Shown here: positions 32,060-44,839 of the stretch, piece by piece
Layout of the letters: every line of letters begins with the position of its first letter
Position numbering within the stretch: position 1 is the first letter of the stretch
Source: Saccharomyces paradoxus
Lineage: Eukaryota > Ascomycota > Saccharomycetes > Saccharomycetales > Saccharomycetaceae
Length of the DNA: 64,000 nt
Direction of reading: 5' to 3'
NCBI RefSeq assembly: GCF_002079055.1
Contig: NC_047487.1
Coordinates: forward strand, 171,666 to 235,665
Program-made: the position numbers and the translations under genes
The notes under the pieces: model-generated
What the model was told of the DNA's origin: nothing
The model's database searches: none
The model's input: the letters and a program-made list of their open reading frames with translations, nothing else

Positions 32060-34880
32060 TAAGGCATATGTTCGTTTTTGTATATTCATGCTTCTTTTGT
32101 TCCATTTAACATGCGTAGACATGGATGGGTTTTATTTACTATTCCTTCTCAATACTTTTGTGAATTTTCGGTTGAACTTAATGGTAATTCTGGAGATTCC
32201 AATTTTGACAAGGATAGTATTATATATAGAGCGTTATTATTTTCAAGGTGTTACATCTATGAAAAGAAAACTACAACTTTAAATAATATACTTTTTTGTC
32301 TTTTCTTTTTGTACCTCGTCTTTGTGGTTTATTGCATTAATTAATGCTCACGTTTTTAGCCACCGCAAAGCTTTACAACAGTTCGAATCTAATTATACAT
32401 CTTTTATAATTTAAATCATCTTCCAATCCCCATATACAATCATTCAATATTAGAAAGAATAACCGTCTTATTTTTTTCATTAGCAGTTAAGGGCAATGAG
32501 TTATTTTTCCTTTAACAATTTGTTGCTAATTCAATCCACCGTATAGCCTCCTTAATTTGAATTTGTCTTCAAAGATTTTCAAAGGTATCACTGGCATTCC
32601 TTCCTCTAAAAGTACGCAGGAAACCCGTTATGATTCGCTTAGCATATTTACGTATAGAAACTTACAGTCTATGCTATGTGCACTGCTTTTGACTTAAAGA
32701 ATAGTAATAATTATGATTTTAGAGTCTGCTAATCCTTTTTTGTTCTTATCCACCTATTTAGAATTTTCTTTCATGGAAGAAACATTTTAGTATTTCAAAT
32801 ATCACCAGAGCCTGACAGTGCACTAAACTAAAAAAAAATTGACCCCTTGCATTCATACATCAAAGCTAGCATATTCGAAAGGACACCAAGTAGCGGTACG
32901 GTCAATTCAAATATAGTTATCCAATTGCCGAACAAATGGTAACTCTTCCTTCCCTAAAAAGGGTCGCACCGTCATCATTTCTAACCAAACTTGGGAAAAA
33001 ATTTGATATGAGAACGTGACTACTTTATTTGAGCTTTTAATAAACTTGAAAACAGCGAAAAAGTAGTTTTTAGACTAAAATGTCCCTAAACTAGACCTTT
33101 AAAAATGAAACATATAGTGGCGGATGACTAGAGCCAGGTAACAATTACAAACAAGAAATTTTCCCACGACTTTTCAGTTTACAATCGTAAAATTTGGTAA
33201 TTATTCGTTTCTCCGGTGGCCTTCTTCCTTTTTGGACGGCAGGGGGTGTGAAGCAAGCCAAGAGTTTCATGATAAGGCCTGCAGGCTATGTGTCCATAAA
33301 TCATACTTTGGCCTTTCTTTTTTATTTGAACAGTATTGAAAATAGATCCTTTATCTAGATCGAGAAATTTTAGTGAAGGAAGCGATGCGCCACGTTAGTA
33401 ATATCTAAGAGCTAATGTCTGTTTCGAAATAGCCTTTCTTCTTCATTGAATCGCACTTTCCTGCTCTTTATAAATAATAAATCATTTACTAATAATTAGA
33501 AGTATCACAAAAATGGGTTTAGCATTAAAATCAGATTCCGGACGCATCCCGTGCCACTTTATTTAATAAGTCAATAATTTCCATTTTGCTCATAATGTGC
33601 ATACGACGTGCTTTCTGCTGCTGCAGAATTTCGGGCAGTGGCCATTTCTTCTCTATGATGCTATTGGAGACCAGACCTCTTATATATCACAAATTTACTG
33701 AGAAATGTATAGTTCCACAGGATCTTGGTATCTCCTTTGATCTTTTTGAAACTTTGCTGATATGTATAGTCGATTGAGCCATTGTTATTTCTCTCAGGTA
33801 ATCGTTCCACTTTTAACCTAGCACACTGTCTATAGCGAACTATTTATAAGGCCATTTAGAAATGCTATCAGCCCTTATCATTGAACACTGTAACTTTGAG
33901 CTGGCCAAGATATGTTTGCAACGTATTCTAAAATAGTTTTATTGTGACAATCTGACTGTGATTTCGCGAAACTACTGGAAATGAACCAAAATTCAACTAC
34001 AGGGCAAATGTACCACTTCAAGATCCATCCAAGCTGGGTGGCTCTGAATTCTAGGCCTATCGTTCGCTGCTCAGTATAAGAAACCATAATTACGTGCAAC
34101 TTCCGATAATGCGTGCCTTTTGAAACACAGGGTTAAGATATTTCAAGGTTTACGTGTCTGCGCAGAGATATAACTTGTAGCGTTTCAACACGGCAAATAT
34201 GAGTTACCAAAAGTTATTGCTCCTACATGGATAAAGATAATTGGGATCAGTGCTTGAACTGAGGTACTCCAATTGAGTCTCGTTATTATTGCTATGTATA
34301 AACCAGAAGTGATCCATTGTTTTCTTCCTTTTAGGCAATGCGAAAGCCATCACCACAATCGCCGCACAGGTTAACAAGCTGCAGCATATACGCATTACTC
34401 CTTTGTAGATCTTTGCACAGCTAGTGCTTTGAAGATTCATTGGTAATTTCCGTTGACACCATATCTGCTGGGTATATCGCACGAAACAGTACCATAAAGC
34501 CAGCCATTCTCGTAACTACTAAGTTAATGACAAACATGATACACTATTGACCAATCCGTTTATAAATATTAAATGCTAAAAATGAGCACGAAACCGTCCT
34601 CAATAATTAAGAATATCATCTCAGGCGTACTTCCGCATCGTAAAAATCACCTTATTGATGGTAACAGGCAAACCAAAAGTTTTCGAAATGGACTTAGTAA
34701 ATTTCTCTTTGTTTTCATTTATTTCTTCCCTGTCAAAAAAAAATAAAAGATATGCTTTTTAAAAGTGCAGCCATATTGACTAAGTAAGTAACCATAATAC
34801 TATGAGTAATTTTTGAGCATTGTGCTCGCCAACTAGCTGCTTTTCTGAGAAAGATTCTCGATAATCAATTTCAGGTTAGT
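32060..34880. other. Subtelomeric DNA downstream of FLO1, no gene seen
   Basis: The first bases are the FLO1 3' flank. Bases about 34204-34482 hold a 92-codon frame on the - strand that I do not recognise; its DNA shows weak resemblance to 40380-40560. No RNA gene seen. Confidence 0.45.
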
Positions 34881-35710
34881 GGGGCGCTTCTACGGCGTAT
34901 TCTTACCAATTGTTCCCCTGAGTACTCTCTCCGAAAACCTTATTATACATTAAAGTTAGAAAAAAATTTTCTTTTTCCCGCAGATTAACTTGCAGCGCCG
35001 AACTTCTAGATGTCACACCAGATTGTTTGACACCGCCATTTTTCCTTCTTTTCCGGCAAAATGTGCCGATAAATGGTAAGACGCGACGCCACCACTGCAA
35101 GTAATGCGCTTATAATGAAGCAAAAGGGGAAAGCAGGTTCCCCTTAAATTCGTATAACTGTTTCATAATCTTTAATTCTGGCATCTGAAAGTTAATTAAA
35201 CTTTTCCTTCGTGGTTTCTTCTGGAGTTATGCATGTGCGTAATTCAAAGGTCCGTGAAGGAAAAAGCGCTGTACTAAGTAACAGTCGTAGGATAAGTCAC
35301 CTGTAGTTTGAAGTATTTTTGGCTCTATTCAATACGATAGGTCTGGCTCTTTTCTATTATTTTGGTTTTGCAGTTGTTGAGTCCGAAAACCCGTCTAGAT
35401 GTAAGTATGAGATAATAGCTTCAAGGTTTTACTTTAAGAATGAAAAGGTAGTGGATTATAGCATGTGTAAATGTCACTAGCAGGAAAATTTTACTTAAAA
35501 TTGTTTCACAGTCTTATCTTCTTCGAACATTCGAGAGTTGCATGATTTTTACCAAAGGAACGATAATACCACCGAAATAGCATACTTTTGAAAAAAAAAA
35601 CACATCTTGGTTCCTATGTAGCATTGCAAGCATTTTCAGAAGCCCCTATTTTAACTTCTAAATTCACCAAAGAACAACAATTTCTTATTATAGTGCCCTT
35701 TTGAGATTTC
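34880..35710 (+). repeat. FLO-upstream module, copy D
   Basis: Shares with copies A-C the segment at 34920-35035 (CCGAAAACCTTATTATACAT, then TTTTTCCCGCAGATTAACTTG and GCCGAACTTCTAGATGTCAC). Its 3' part (35390-35560, TCCGAAAACCCGTCTAGATG, later a CATTCGAGAGTTGC stretch) resembles 17020-17170. Followed directly by a FLO relic. Confidence 0.72.
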
Positions 35711-35711
35711 T

Positions 35712-36620
35712 TCGCCTTTGTGGCCTTGCTCAAAATGACCTCTCAAGGTGCAAAAGCGTGCCTGCAAGCGGGTCTAAGGAAGAACGGGTTGAATATCACT
35801 TCATCAATGCTTTTTAAAGGGTTGATACGCTGAAAAAGAAAACCAGGACTCTATTAATGAGTAGAAGATTTATCACATGATATACTATTCCACGTAGCAG
35901 CACGTCTGGCACTTGCAGCTGCTCTCCTGGCTGTGGTAGACGATGGCTATAACAGTAAAATTAAGGAAAATCATAAGAAGCACGACCATAAGTACAATAA
36001 ATCTGTTGTCTACTGGGGAGTATACTTGTTCGTCTTTCACACTTACTCGACAAGCGTGACTTTGGAGATGACAGGGTACGTTGTAGTTTCTCCAAAGGAA
36101 TCTTTCACATGTAGCTTTAATACTGTAAATGGAGGGAAGTTGATCAGTTGATATTGGCATTGTTTCTAACTAATGCAGAGAAGAACAACGTACTACTAAC
36201 TACACAGCAAATTGCGCCAGTTTTCGAATGAAGCATTGCGAGATATATAGAAGTAATTGACATATGTTCATACTGGTTTCCACTGTCCGATTAAAATTGT
36301 CAACTCGGGTGCAACTCCTTGTGGTTACTTCCCACTAACTTTATATTGCCAACCAGATGGTAGCACTATTTGTGGCCACTCTGAAAGATATGTTTGCTCC
36401 TTTGACGATGATGTAGACCAGGCCAACTATATCGCTTCGGACCTTTTAAAATATGCACGTCAGGAATAAGCACCACCATTGCATAACCATTGGTCCGTTC
36501 TTACTGCCACGTAACTGAAACCCATGCCATTACATGCACTAGTGGTGACCTAACTGACAATATCATCGGTGGGGTTAAGGAGCCAACCAGTGGCAGCACG
36601 TCAAGCGTACCAGATAATCT
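35712..36620 (+). pseudogene. Decayed flocculin (FLO) relic D
   Basis: A heavily mutated FLO N-terminal half. In order it shows the end of the signal peptide and the start of the lectin domain (about 35730-35800, an AKACLQAGLRKNGLNI stretch), the SVTLEMTGY segment with a following FNTVN (36050-36135, like FLO1 26740-26825), and the domain end (36257-36430: YVHTGFHCPIKIVNSG, LYCQPDGSTICGHSERYVCSFDDDVDQANY). A trace of a repeat unit (KEPTSGS) is near 36578. Large deletions, stops and frameshifts separate these pieces, and the long repeat domain and C-terminus are gone. Confidence 0.85.
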
Positions 36621-39600
36621 CTTCTGTGCCAAGAATTCTACCTTCATACCTGGTCCACGTATTATAGAGCAAGTACATATTCTCTCCTACCAGCTTTGTT
36701 ATTTGTCGTTTTAAATACCTTATAATTAACAGATCTTGTTGTTTCAGCAAGTTTAAGGAAATATTTCAACGAAATAATAGTAGTTTTATCCTTAACAGTT
36801 GGTTCCAGAAATGTTGTACTTGAAAGTATTGTGGCATAAATTCCATGAATTTCATCAACAACAGTATATAAAGCAAAACATGTTTTTTATGATAGAGTCC
36901 GGATTATTATGTGAAGGCAGGCGATGATTAATTCCCGCATCATATTTCAGACTTATCGTATAGATTTTATAACAGAAATATATTTGCTTTCACTTATAAA
37001 TGTCGTGCCCTTTCATTGCTCTTTTGTAAATTGCTACAATAGATAACCCGCAAAAGTCTATGTTTTTTTTATTTTAGGAAGTGAACGATCGACATGTTCT
37101 ATTTTCTTTTCCTCGACTGCCTGGAACGGACCTTAGAATCATGTGCGACATATATAGGTTTATCGAGGGATAACTCATTTATGGAGTCAGGATATCCTGC
37201 TATAACACCTGTAAATGCTTTTGTGAAAGAAGGAAAATTTTATTAGCCCAACTTTTAATAATATAACGAAGGTACGCCATGCTTTCAGCAATAAAACATC
37301 ACCTTAAAGGGTAGCTAGCTGACGATTTCAGAGGTGTGTGGAGGTTAAGAATTGAAATGTCAAATAGGAAGGTTATTCTAGAGTGTATTCATTTCGAAGG
37401 AAACAAGAATGCACACCGCTTAAATAACCAACAGGGGCGGGTTTTATATATTTCCGACCAAGTAATCTACCGAAAACTTCCGGAGCGTTAAGAACCATTC
37501 TTGTGAGCTAAGCCCTGATGCAATTGTTATGCCCTTCCTCCAAATTGCGAACTGTGTGTCATATTTTAAGGCCAGCCACATCAAAAAAAAAGGCCAGAAA
37601 CGCAATATACTATAAAATTCTCTAATTCATCGTTAAAAACGCAGGTGAATATCCTCTGTACGCTCTACCAGCGTCACTACTTCCAACAATGAGCTAGTAT
37701 TGTAAAGGTTTCGTTGTATGTCATATATCGGGAAGTCAGCATAATAACTACTACCCACCGCTTTTCAGAAATCAAATTTGCGAAACCTAGTTCATTGGAC
37801 ATGATTCACCCGAAATAGATACCAACATCTTGATGATTAAGTCAATGACTTAAATATTAGGTAGAATTTCTCTTATATACCCATTATTTCCAACAACCAA
37901 TTATAGACTATCTCTATTAGCGGATTATGAAATGATTCTTCTAGTTGAGCATATTGTCAAAATAGTCAATGAAAAATTGAGGATAGAATTCTCAAAAATG
38001 ATTGTGAGCTTGTGGGCTGCACTACACCAAAGAATTTTCCAATCCCTTCCAAATGGGTCTCTGAAAAAGCCGACTCAAGCAATGATGAATATTGCACTGA
38101 AGAAGAATCATTTGAGTAGAATTAAACTCGACACTAACTGATAAACCTAGCTGCCAAAGTTTACTCATACATTACATAGAGTATATGGAGGGAGTAACTG
38201 AATATGTAAGGTTGAGGGAAACGGCATTTTATGGAAAGAGCGTATTTACTAACCCTGTAAACACATCATGTAAATTTTTGTAACAGCCTTATTTAGGAAT
38301 TTTTCATTTGCAAAAGAAGTATTCAATAACTACCAATTTTCAGTCAAATTATCAATATACGGCCGATATATTACAAGGGAGAGAGCGTCATTGGCATTTT
38401 GTGATAAATGTACCATAATGTAAAGTGTTTGGACATATATTGGGTGCAGGTTTTCGTCTCTTTTCCCGAAGCGCCGGACTCCCGTACAAAAAATAAGGTT
38501 TACAGCAGGCATTGGGCGTAGATCAGGGATTAAATTTTCCATTGCAGAAGCCCAAGAGCAGACTCGGTATGATTTGTTGTAGTACTGGTGTAAATGATGG
38601 TGTTATTACTTGAACTAACTTTGGCTGTGCAAATATTTCATCCAATAAATTGTAAAAGATAACCTGGAACATAAAAATCGAAAAAAATATGGCGATACTA
38701 ACTCCTATGGAAGGTGACGATCCCTCGTTATGCATTCCAATGTCTGTCCTCCAATATGGAGTAAAACCGTTATAGAGAAACAAGTTAATATTTCCAGATC
38801 AGAATCTCATCAAATATATATACTCGGTACAAACCAAAGATATGAGTCGTCGCATTAAATGTATGATAACTACCGGAATTACTATTATATTGGCCATGTT
38901 CAATATGACCAATCGCCGTGAGTTTTATACTTCTCTTATATAAGTATAAGAGGATCCAAATTTAATCTCCATTAATACTATCCCCTTTTACCTCTAATTA
39001 TCAACATAAACCTACAAATTTATTTGACAAAATCGAAACATAAAATGCAGTGGTTGTCTGGTATTGATAGATGAGAAAAAATTGCAAGGAAACGAATAGA
39101 TACAGAATACACCTATATTTCCGCTTTTTTTCTTTACATCACTTTCCGACTAAATATTAAAAAAAAAAAGCATAATGTGCTTCTGCATTAGCAAAATCCA
39201 ACTATCATGACAAGGTGTATGATAAAATCATTACCAACACATATTATACTAGTGGGAAGAAAAGCATTTGTCAGTACCAATCATCATCCGATTATAGATT
39301 TTTTAACCATAGACCATAAAGGTATTGAATTTTACTACATACGTAACGACTTACACCTCCATCATGGCACAATGTGCAGAAAGAAGCAGAGCTATGTTAA
39401 TTACTTTCCACAAAAAAAGTAGTCCAGATTAGTATATTTGGTAAAAAGTTGTCCTGTAAAAAAAATAAAGCTGATCGTTGAAATCTAAATAAACAGAAAA
39501 AGATGCTATGGTAGTCATCAGTCCACTTTGTGATTAACCATTTCTTTTGCACACATTGGAATCCATTCATATACACAAACGAACTTGTGCTAAGCGTTTT

Positions 39601-41750
39601 CAAGCGGAATAAAACAAAATTTCACATTTCAGTGAACGTTAGTTGCCTTTACCAGAACTGCTTATTTTGAGAAAATGTTGTAGAGATGTTTGACTCTTTT
39701 TTTCTCATTCAGGCTCCCGCTTACGGTAATCTCTAATCATAGAAACGATCCCTTTTACATGGCCTGATAGGAAATCAAAAAAATCTGAAGAAAACCCCCT
39801 CCCTACTTAGATTTCTGTACGAATGTGTCAATAAAACGACAGATCCATCTGATAATATTTTATGTTTATTCTCCTTCTCTCAGAAACACTTAGCGGCATA
39901 ACATTTGGTTAATCACTCAGCCGCAGTAAACTAGTATACGGATCTTAACCAGGATCGTTACGGATATTATTGTAAGCAGCTAAGCGTTATTATCCTAAGT
40001 GATCGATTAATTTGAACCATGCGTATTATACCTAAAAAAAAAGGATGCCATAATTTCAACTATAATTCTGCACTAGGTTCTGTAGGTAAATGCACAAAAA
40101 TGGTTCGAACAGTATATTTTCTATATTTTTTGGAATTCCTTAACGATATATAATTAGGAATACTCTGTTATTTTTTATGAATATCTGACATTTTTTTGTT
40201 TTCTTTTAAGTTTTGTTTTTTTGTCGTGCCGTAAACTTTCGATAGAATGAGAAAATTTGATAATTAACAAAAAAAATGTTGCAGCAACATTGACTACATG
40301 TATTCAATTGGACGCATCCCTTGTTGCTTCCTGGGTCTAATGCTTATTTTGAAATTAATATCATTCTTCATATGATGTATTAAAGTATCGTTATATTTGT
40401 CTTCATGCTCATGTACTTCTCCCCTTCTTAGGCACCGCCAGGAATTGAAAGCTAAAAGTATCAGAGCCGCATTTTGGCAGTGTACAGAGGTTTTAGATAC
40501 ATAATCACGCGCTTGCGTTTTGCTTGGTTTGCCCCTAATTGGTATACAGTGGACTTTCCGGCGCTGGTGTAATAATGTCCTTAACGATGCATGCCGCCCT
40601 TTCTGCAATACTACTGGATCCCCTGAACCTTTTTTATACTGAAACCTACAAATAAGGACGCATTTACGTGTCCGCCTGCCTCATATTTTGCTGGCTCTGA
40701 CTTACATTGATGACAAAATTTTTACTTTGCCCCAGAAAACGATTTATGTCAATAAAATATGCACTGTGCGATTTTTTCGATTAAGGTTCTGCTACCACTT
40801 TATTACTGACAGCAACATTTTACTCATCAATAAGTCATACCAATTTTTTATTTCCATTACCAATGGTGTTTGCAGGTAGTCTAAAGAACATCCACCAGGG
40901 ACGCTTGGCCACCGCAAATCAATAGCTACTAAAAACTATTTTTTACCTTTTCAAATTTAACTGAGACAGTTATTTCTATTATTATTAGCGGTACACAAGC
41001 GAAGTATACCACTCATCGCGATTATCTTGAAATTAAAGTTCAGAAAAAACTCAGGATTCATAATAATTAATCCAACCAAAGACGTTCAAGTTCTGGAACA
41101 AAATGTAGGCGCTTTAAGAAAAGTACTGGAAATAAAGCAAATGAAAAGCATTGAGTTCTGTATTTATACAGAAATTGGCTACATTCAAACAATAATGCTT
41201 GAGAGTTGGCTCAAATTTATCAATCGTCTACCAAGATCTCAACCCTTCAGCCAGTGAAATCTTAACTTTGTGTAATCTGTTTGCACTAGTTACTGAAAAT
41301 GATTGCTATTTTCAAGCTAGTTCAGATCAGGTCTTAAAACCTGAGGAACAAACCCCCCCCATAATCAATGCCTCGTATGCTCCTTATAGCTTGGTTTCCA
41401 GAAAAAAAAATTGGCTGCTAATTTAAATACACTATAGGATATAAATGCTACTCACCGGTAGCATCATTTACATGGTTAGTACATCTCAGAAATTTACGGA
41501 TTGGACACTTAAGAGAACCTTTGCCAATTCATGTTGCTGAAAAGGCAATGAATCGACGATTTACAACGAAAGGAGACAGTAACTATTTAGGGTCCAACTA
41601 TCACTCGCATCGAACACAAGTTGACAGCCATCGTACTGCAATTTGCAACTAAACTCCATTACATCATGCTGAATGCTGAACGAAGATTATTGCCAATTTA
41701 ATTAGGATAGGGTATCTTAATGAAATAAATTGCCTGAATTTTGCTGACAG
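36621..41750. other. Long subtelomeric stretch without a recognised gene
   Basis: About 5 kb of AT-rich DNA. Small open frames (for example 37932-38141 + and 38523-38783 -) have no family character I can name. Bases 40160-40330 duplicate the block near 19110-19290. A hairpin-like CTCTTATATAAGTATAAGAG lies at about 38933-38952. No LTR of Ty1-Ty4 type was recognised. Confidence 0.45.
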
Positions 41751-41779
41751 GTACAGCCAGGGGGACACCTTGTGGTTGT

Positions 41780-43175
41780 AAGGCCGGGCCTCCCATACAT
41801 TTCATAATTTTCTGCTCTTATACAGGATGCTGAACATCGGAAGAAAAACCGTCCATAGGATCACTTTCTGTGGGTTAATTCGGTCACTCCACACTCTAGC
41901 GATTTTAATAGCAATCAATTCAGGGTGCGAGGGGTATTCGGAAAGAACCATTTTTTAGTAAACTGCCCATTCTCAGTAGCTGGTTTGTTTGCGGCTAAGG
42001 ATAAAAATACACATTTTGGAAGAGCAGCACCTATGAAAAATTGTGTTGCATCTTAATTCGTGAAGTTTTTTAGGTATATTATTGTAAACAAGGTATCCTT
42101 TCAGTAGATTTGCTCTCTACTCATCTAAGCTGTAATCTTAAAAAGGGGAATAAAATAATGATTTTTTCTCATTATCTGTAACTTCCGGTAAGCTTGGTAT
42201 ACTGCACTAGATGAGGTACCTAAAAATCAAGGCAAAGTTCCCGCCACCTGTCGGCTCTTTCTTGTTCCGGAAAGGATCTTCAAAACCGCTTTCACTGAAG
42301 CAGCCCTTGCTACGACTTCTTCTAACATACTTTGGCCGCGTTTACCTTTTATTGCCGAAAAGCTTATTTTCCGAAAAAAGCTTATTTTGCGTTAAGTTTT
42401 GAAATATTTCTTCTTTTCCGTAGATTGACTTGCAGCGTCGAACTTCCGGAGGTCTCACGAGATTTTTTGACGTCGGTTTTTGACATCGGTTTTTTCCTTC
42501 CTTTTTCCTTTCTTTTTTCCGGCGCACGCCGACAGAGAAGTAATACCACACGTCACCCAAATGACCGGTTGTGGTGAAACAAAAGAGGAAAAGTAAACTC
42601 CTTTTCAGCTCGTACAAATATTTTTGATAATAAAATTTGGCGCTTCAAAGCTTATCATATCCTTTCCCTGATTTCCTCAAGATTTATACTTCAGTCCGTT
42701 TAGGAATGCACAGAGGGGAATAGGGTTTGTTACGACTGCCGTAGGACCCTTTAGGAGAGTGCAGCGAGGCAAGCCTCGCTGTACCTGAACAAAAAGCGCA
42801 GTTGCAACCTTTTTATTTTTTTTCTTGAACTTATTGAGTCGTGGTAAATTGTTTTTGGGAAGTGGAAGGTAATATTACCCATAAAACTCAAAAATAATGT
42901 AATAGAATTGGCGTTGCTAGCATGTGCAAATAGCAGTGATAAAAAGTGTCGTAGGAACGTTTTAATATCAAATTTCCTACGTACTAAGCAGAAACATTAC
43001 TACGCATAAACATCACGCTAAATACCAAACCGTTGCGCATGTGCCTGCTCAAAACAAGACAGTTCCGAAAATACTGAAAATATAAAAAGTCCAACATAAT
43101 TCCCATCATTAAAAGTATGGCTAAAAATTCATTATTTACTATGCCCATAATTGAATGATAAACCCAAAAATTTCG
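41780..43175 (+). repeat. FLO-upstream module, copy C
   Basis: Begins near 41815 (TATACAGGATGCTGAACATC then GGAAGAAAAA), continues with 42213-42330 (shared with copies A and B) and 42355-42470 (CCGAAAAGCTTATTTTCCGA, GACTTGCAGCGTCGAACTTC). It contains a tandem duplication of the AAGCTTATTTT element. It leads directly into the FLO pseudogene at 43176. Confidence 0.75.
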
Positions 43176-44839
43176 ATGTCTCATAACTATATATTTGGGC
43201 ACTCTGCACCTTCCTAGCCACATTCAATGTAGTTTCAGGAAGTACACAAGCATGTTTGCCAGCGGACTAGAGAAATAATGGGATGAATGTCAACTCTTGT
43301 AAGTACAAATTATTGGATTCAACCACGTATTCCTTCTCGCAATATATGGCTTCTGGATACGCCTTAAAATTGAAACTAGGTTCTGTCAGCGGACAGACGG
43401 ATATCTCGATTAACTACGATCTTGTGTTACCCCTTCAGGAACTTTCAAATGTGCCCAATCAAATGCTCATGGAAACTGGGGGTGCAGAGGTCATGGAGAA
43501 TACTCCAATACCCAGGCAAGTGCCTACTGGGGTACAGATTTATTTGGTTTCTATGCTACCCCAACAAACGTTATTCTAGAAATGGCAAATTACTTGTTAC
43601 CACGACGGACAGGTTCTTACACGTCCAAGTTTGCTACGGTTGACGACTCTGCAATTTTATCAGTCGGTGGTACGTTGCATTCGAATATTGTGCACAAGAA
43701 CAACCTTCAATTACATCGAGGAACTTTACAATCAATGGTAGCAAGCCATGAAAAGGAAGTTTTCCCGATAACATCGAAGGAACTGTCTATATGCATGCTG
43801 GATTCTACTACCCAATGAAGATTGTCCACTCAAATGCTGTTTCCTGGGATGCACTTCCAATTAGCGTGGAATTGCCTGATGGTACTACTGTTAGTGATGA
43901 CTTCGCAGCATACGTTTACTCTTTTGACGATTATCTAAGTCAGTCAATCTGTACTGTCCCTGACCCTTCAGAGCATACTACTAGCATAATTACAACTAAA
44001 ACTGAACCATGGACTGGTACTTTTGCCACCACATCTACTGGAATGACCACTGTCACCGGTACTAACGGTTTGCCAACTGATGAGATAGTGATTTTCATCA
44101 GAACCCCAACCAGTGAACATATTCGTCTTCGTCATTACCACCTGTCACCACCACAACAACAAGCAAACGAACTACCTTGGTCACCGTGCCTTCCTGCGCA
44201 TCTCATGCATGCACTGAGTCCATATCCTCTGCCATTGTTTCCACGGCCACCATTACCACAACAGAATATGCCACAACAGAATATGCCACAACAGAATATG
44301 CCACATGGTGTTCTATTTCCACCACAGAATCTAAGCAACAAACTACGCTAGTTACTGTTACTTCTTGTGAGTCTGGTGTGTGTTCCGAAACTGCCTCCCC
44401 TGCTATTGTTTCTACAGCCACGGCTACCGTGAATGATGTCGTTACAGTCTATCCTACATGGAGCCCACAGACTACAAATGAAGGGTCTATCAGCTCTAAA
44501 AGTATTAGTGCTGCCAGTGAGACTACTACCATTTCAGAGGCGGCTAAGACAAAAACAGTAGGCACCTCTTCGCTTTCAAGATCTGGTTATGCTGAAACAC
44601 ACACGGCTTCCGCAACCAGTGTGATTGTTTCTGTATCCGAATCTGCCAACACCAAAGGTCTAACAACTCCCGGGTTGAGTACTGTGTCCCAACAACCTCG
44701 TAGCTCTCCTGCCAGTGGCATAGTAGGATCTAGTACTGCCTCTTTAGAAATTTCAACCTACGCTGGCATTGCCAATGGCCTACTGGTCAACAGTGGTCTA
44801 AGTGTCTTCATTGCTTCGTTGTTGCTGGCAATTGTTTAA
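43176..44839 (+). pseudogene. FLO pseudogene with an intact FLO1-like C-terminus
   Basis: A FLO gene in FLO1 orientation, probably the counterpart of the YAR061W/YAR062W pseudogene region. The ATG at 43176 begins a FLO-like signal peptide, broken by a frameshift; then come a stop after the CLPAD codons, and further shifts near 43420, 43560, 43670 and 43780. Lectin-domain segments are easily read ([58 protein letters not shown] with conserved Trp). Only one 45-residue repeat remains ([22 protein letters not shown]), then another frameshift near 44120. From about 44177 to the TAA at 44837-44839 the stalk and GPI tail are open and, from about 44315, almost identical to FLO1. Confidence 0.92.
44259..44304 (+). 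repeat. 15-bp tandem repeat in the FLO pseudogene
   Basis: ACAACAGAATATGCC occurs three times in tandem, encoding TTEYA each time; FLO1 has a single TTEYT at the matching place. Confidence 0.85.

Noticed and set aside
38780-39120. Possible solo LTR around a TATAAGTATAAGAGG hairpin
   Set aside because: I found no TG...CA ends, target duplication or similarity to delta, sigma, tau or Ty5 LTR sequences.
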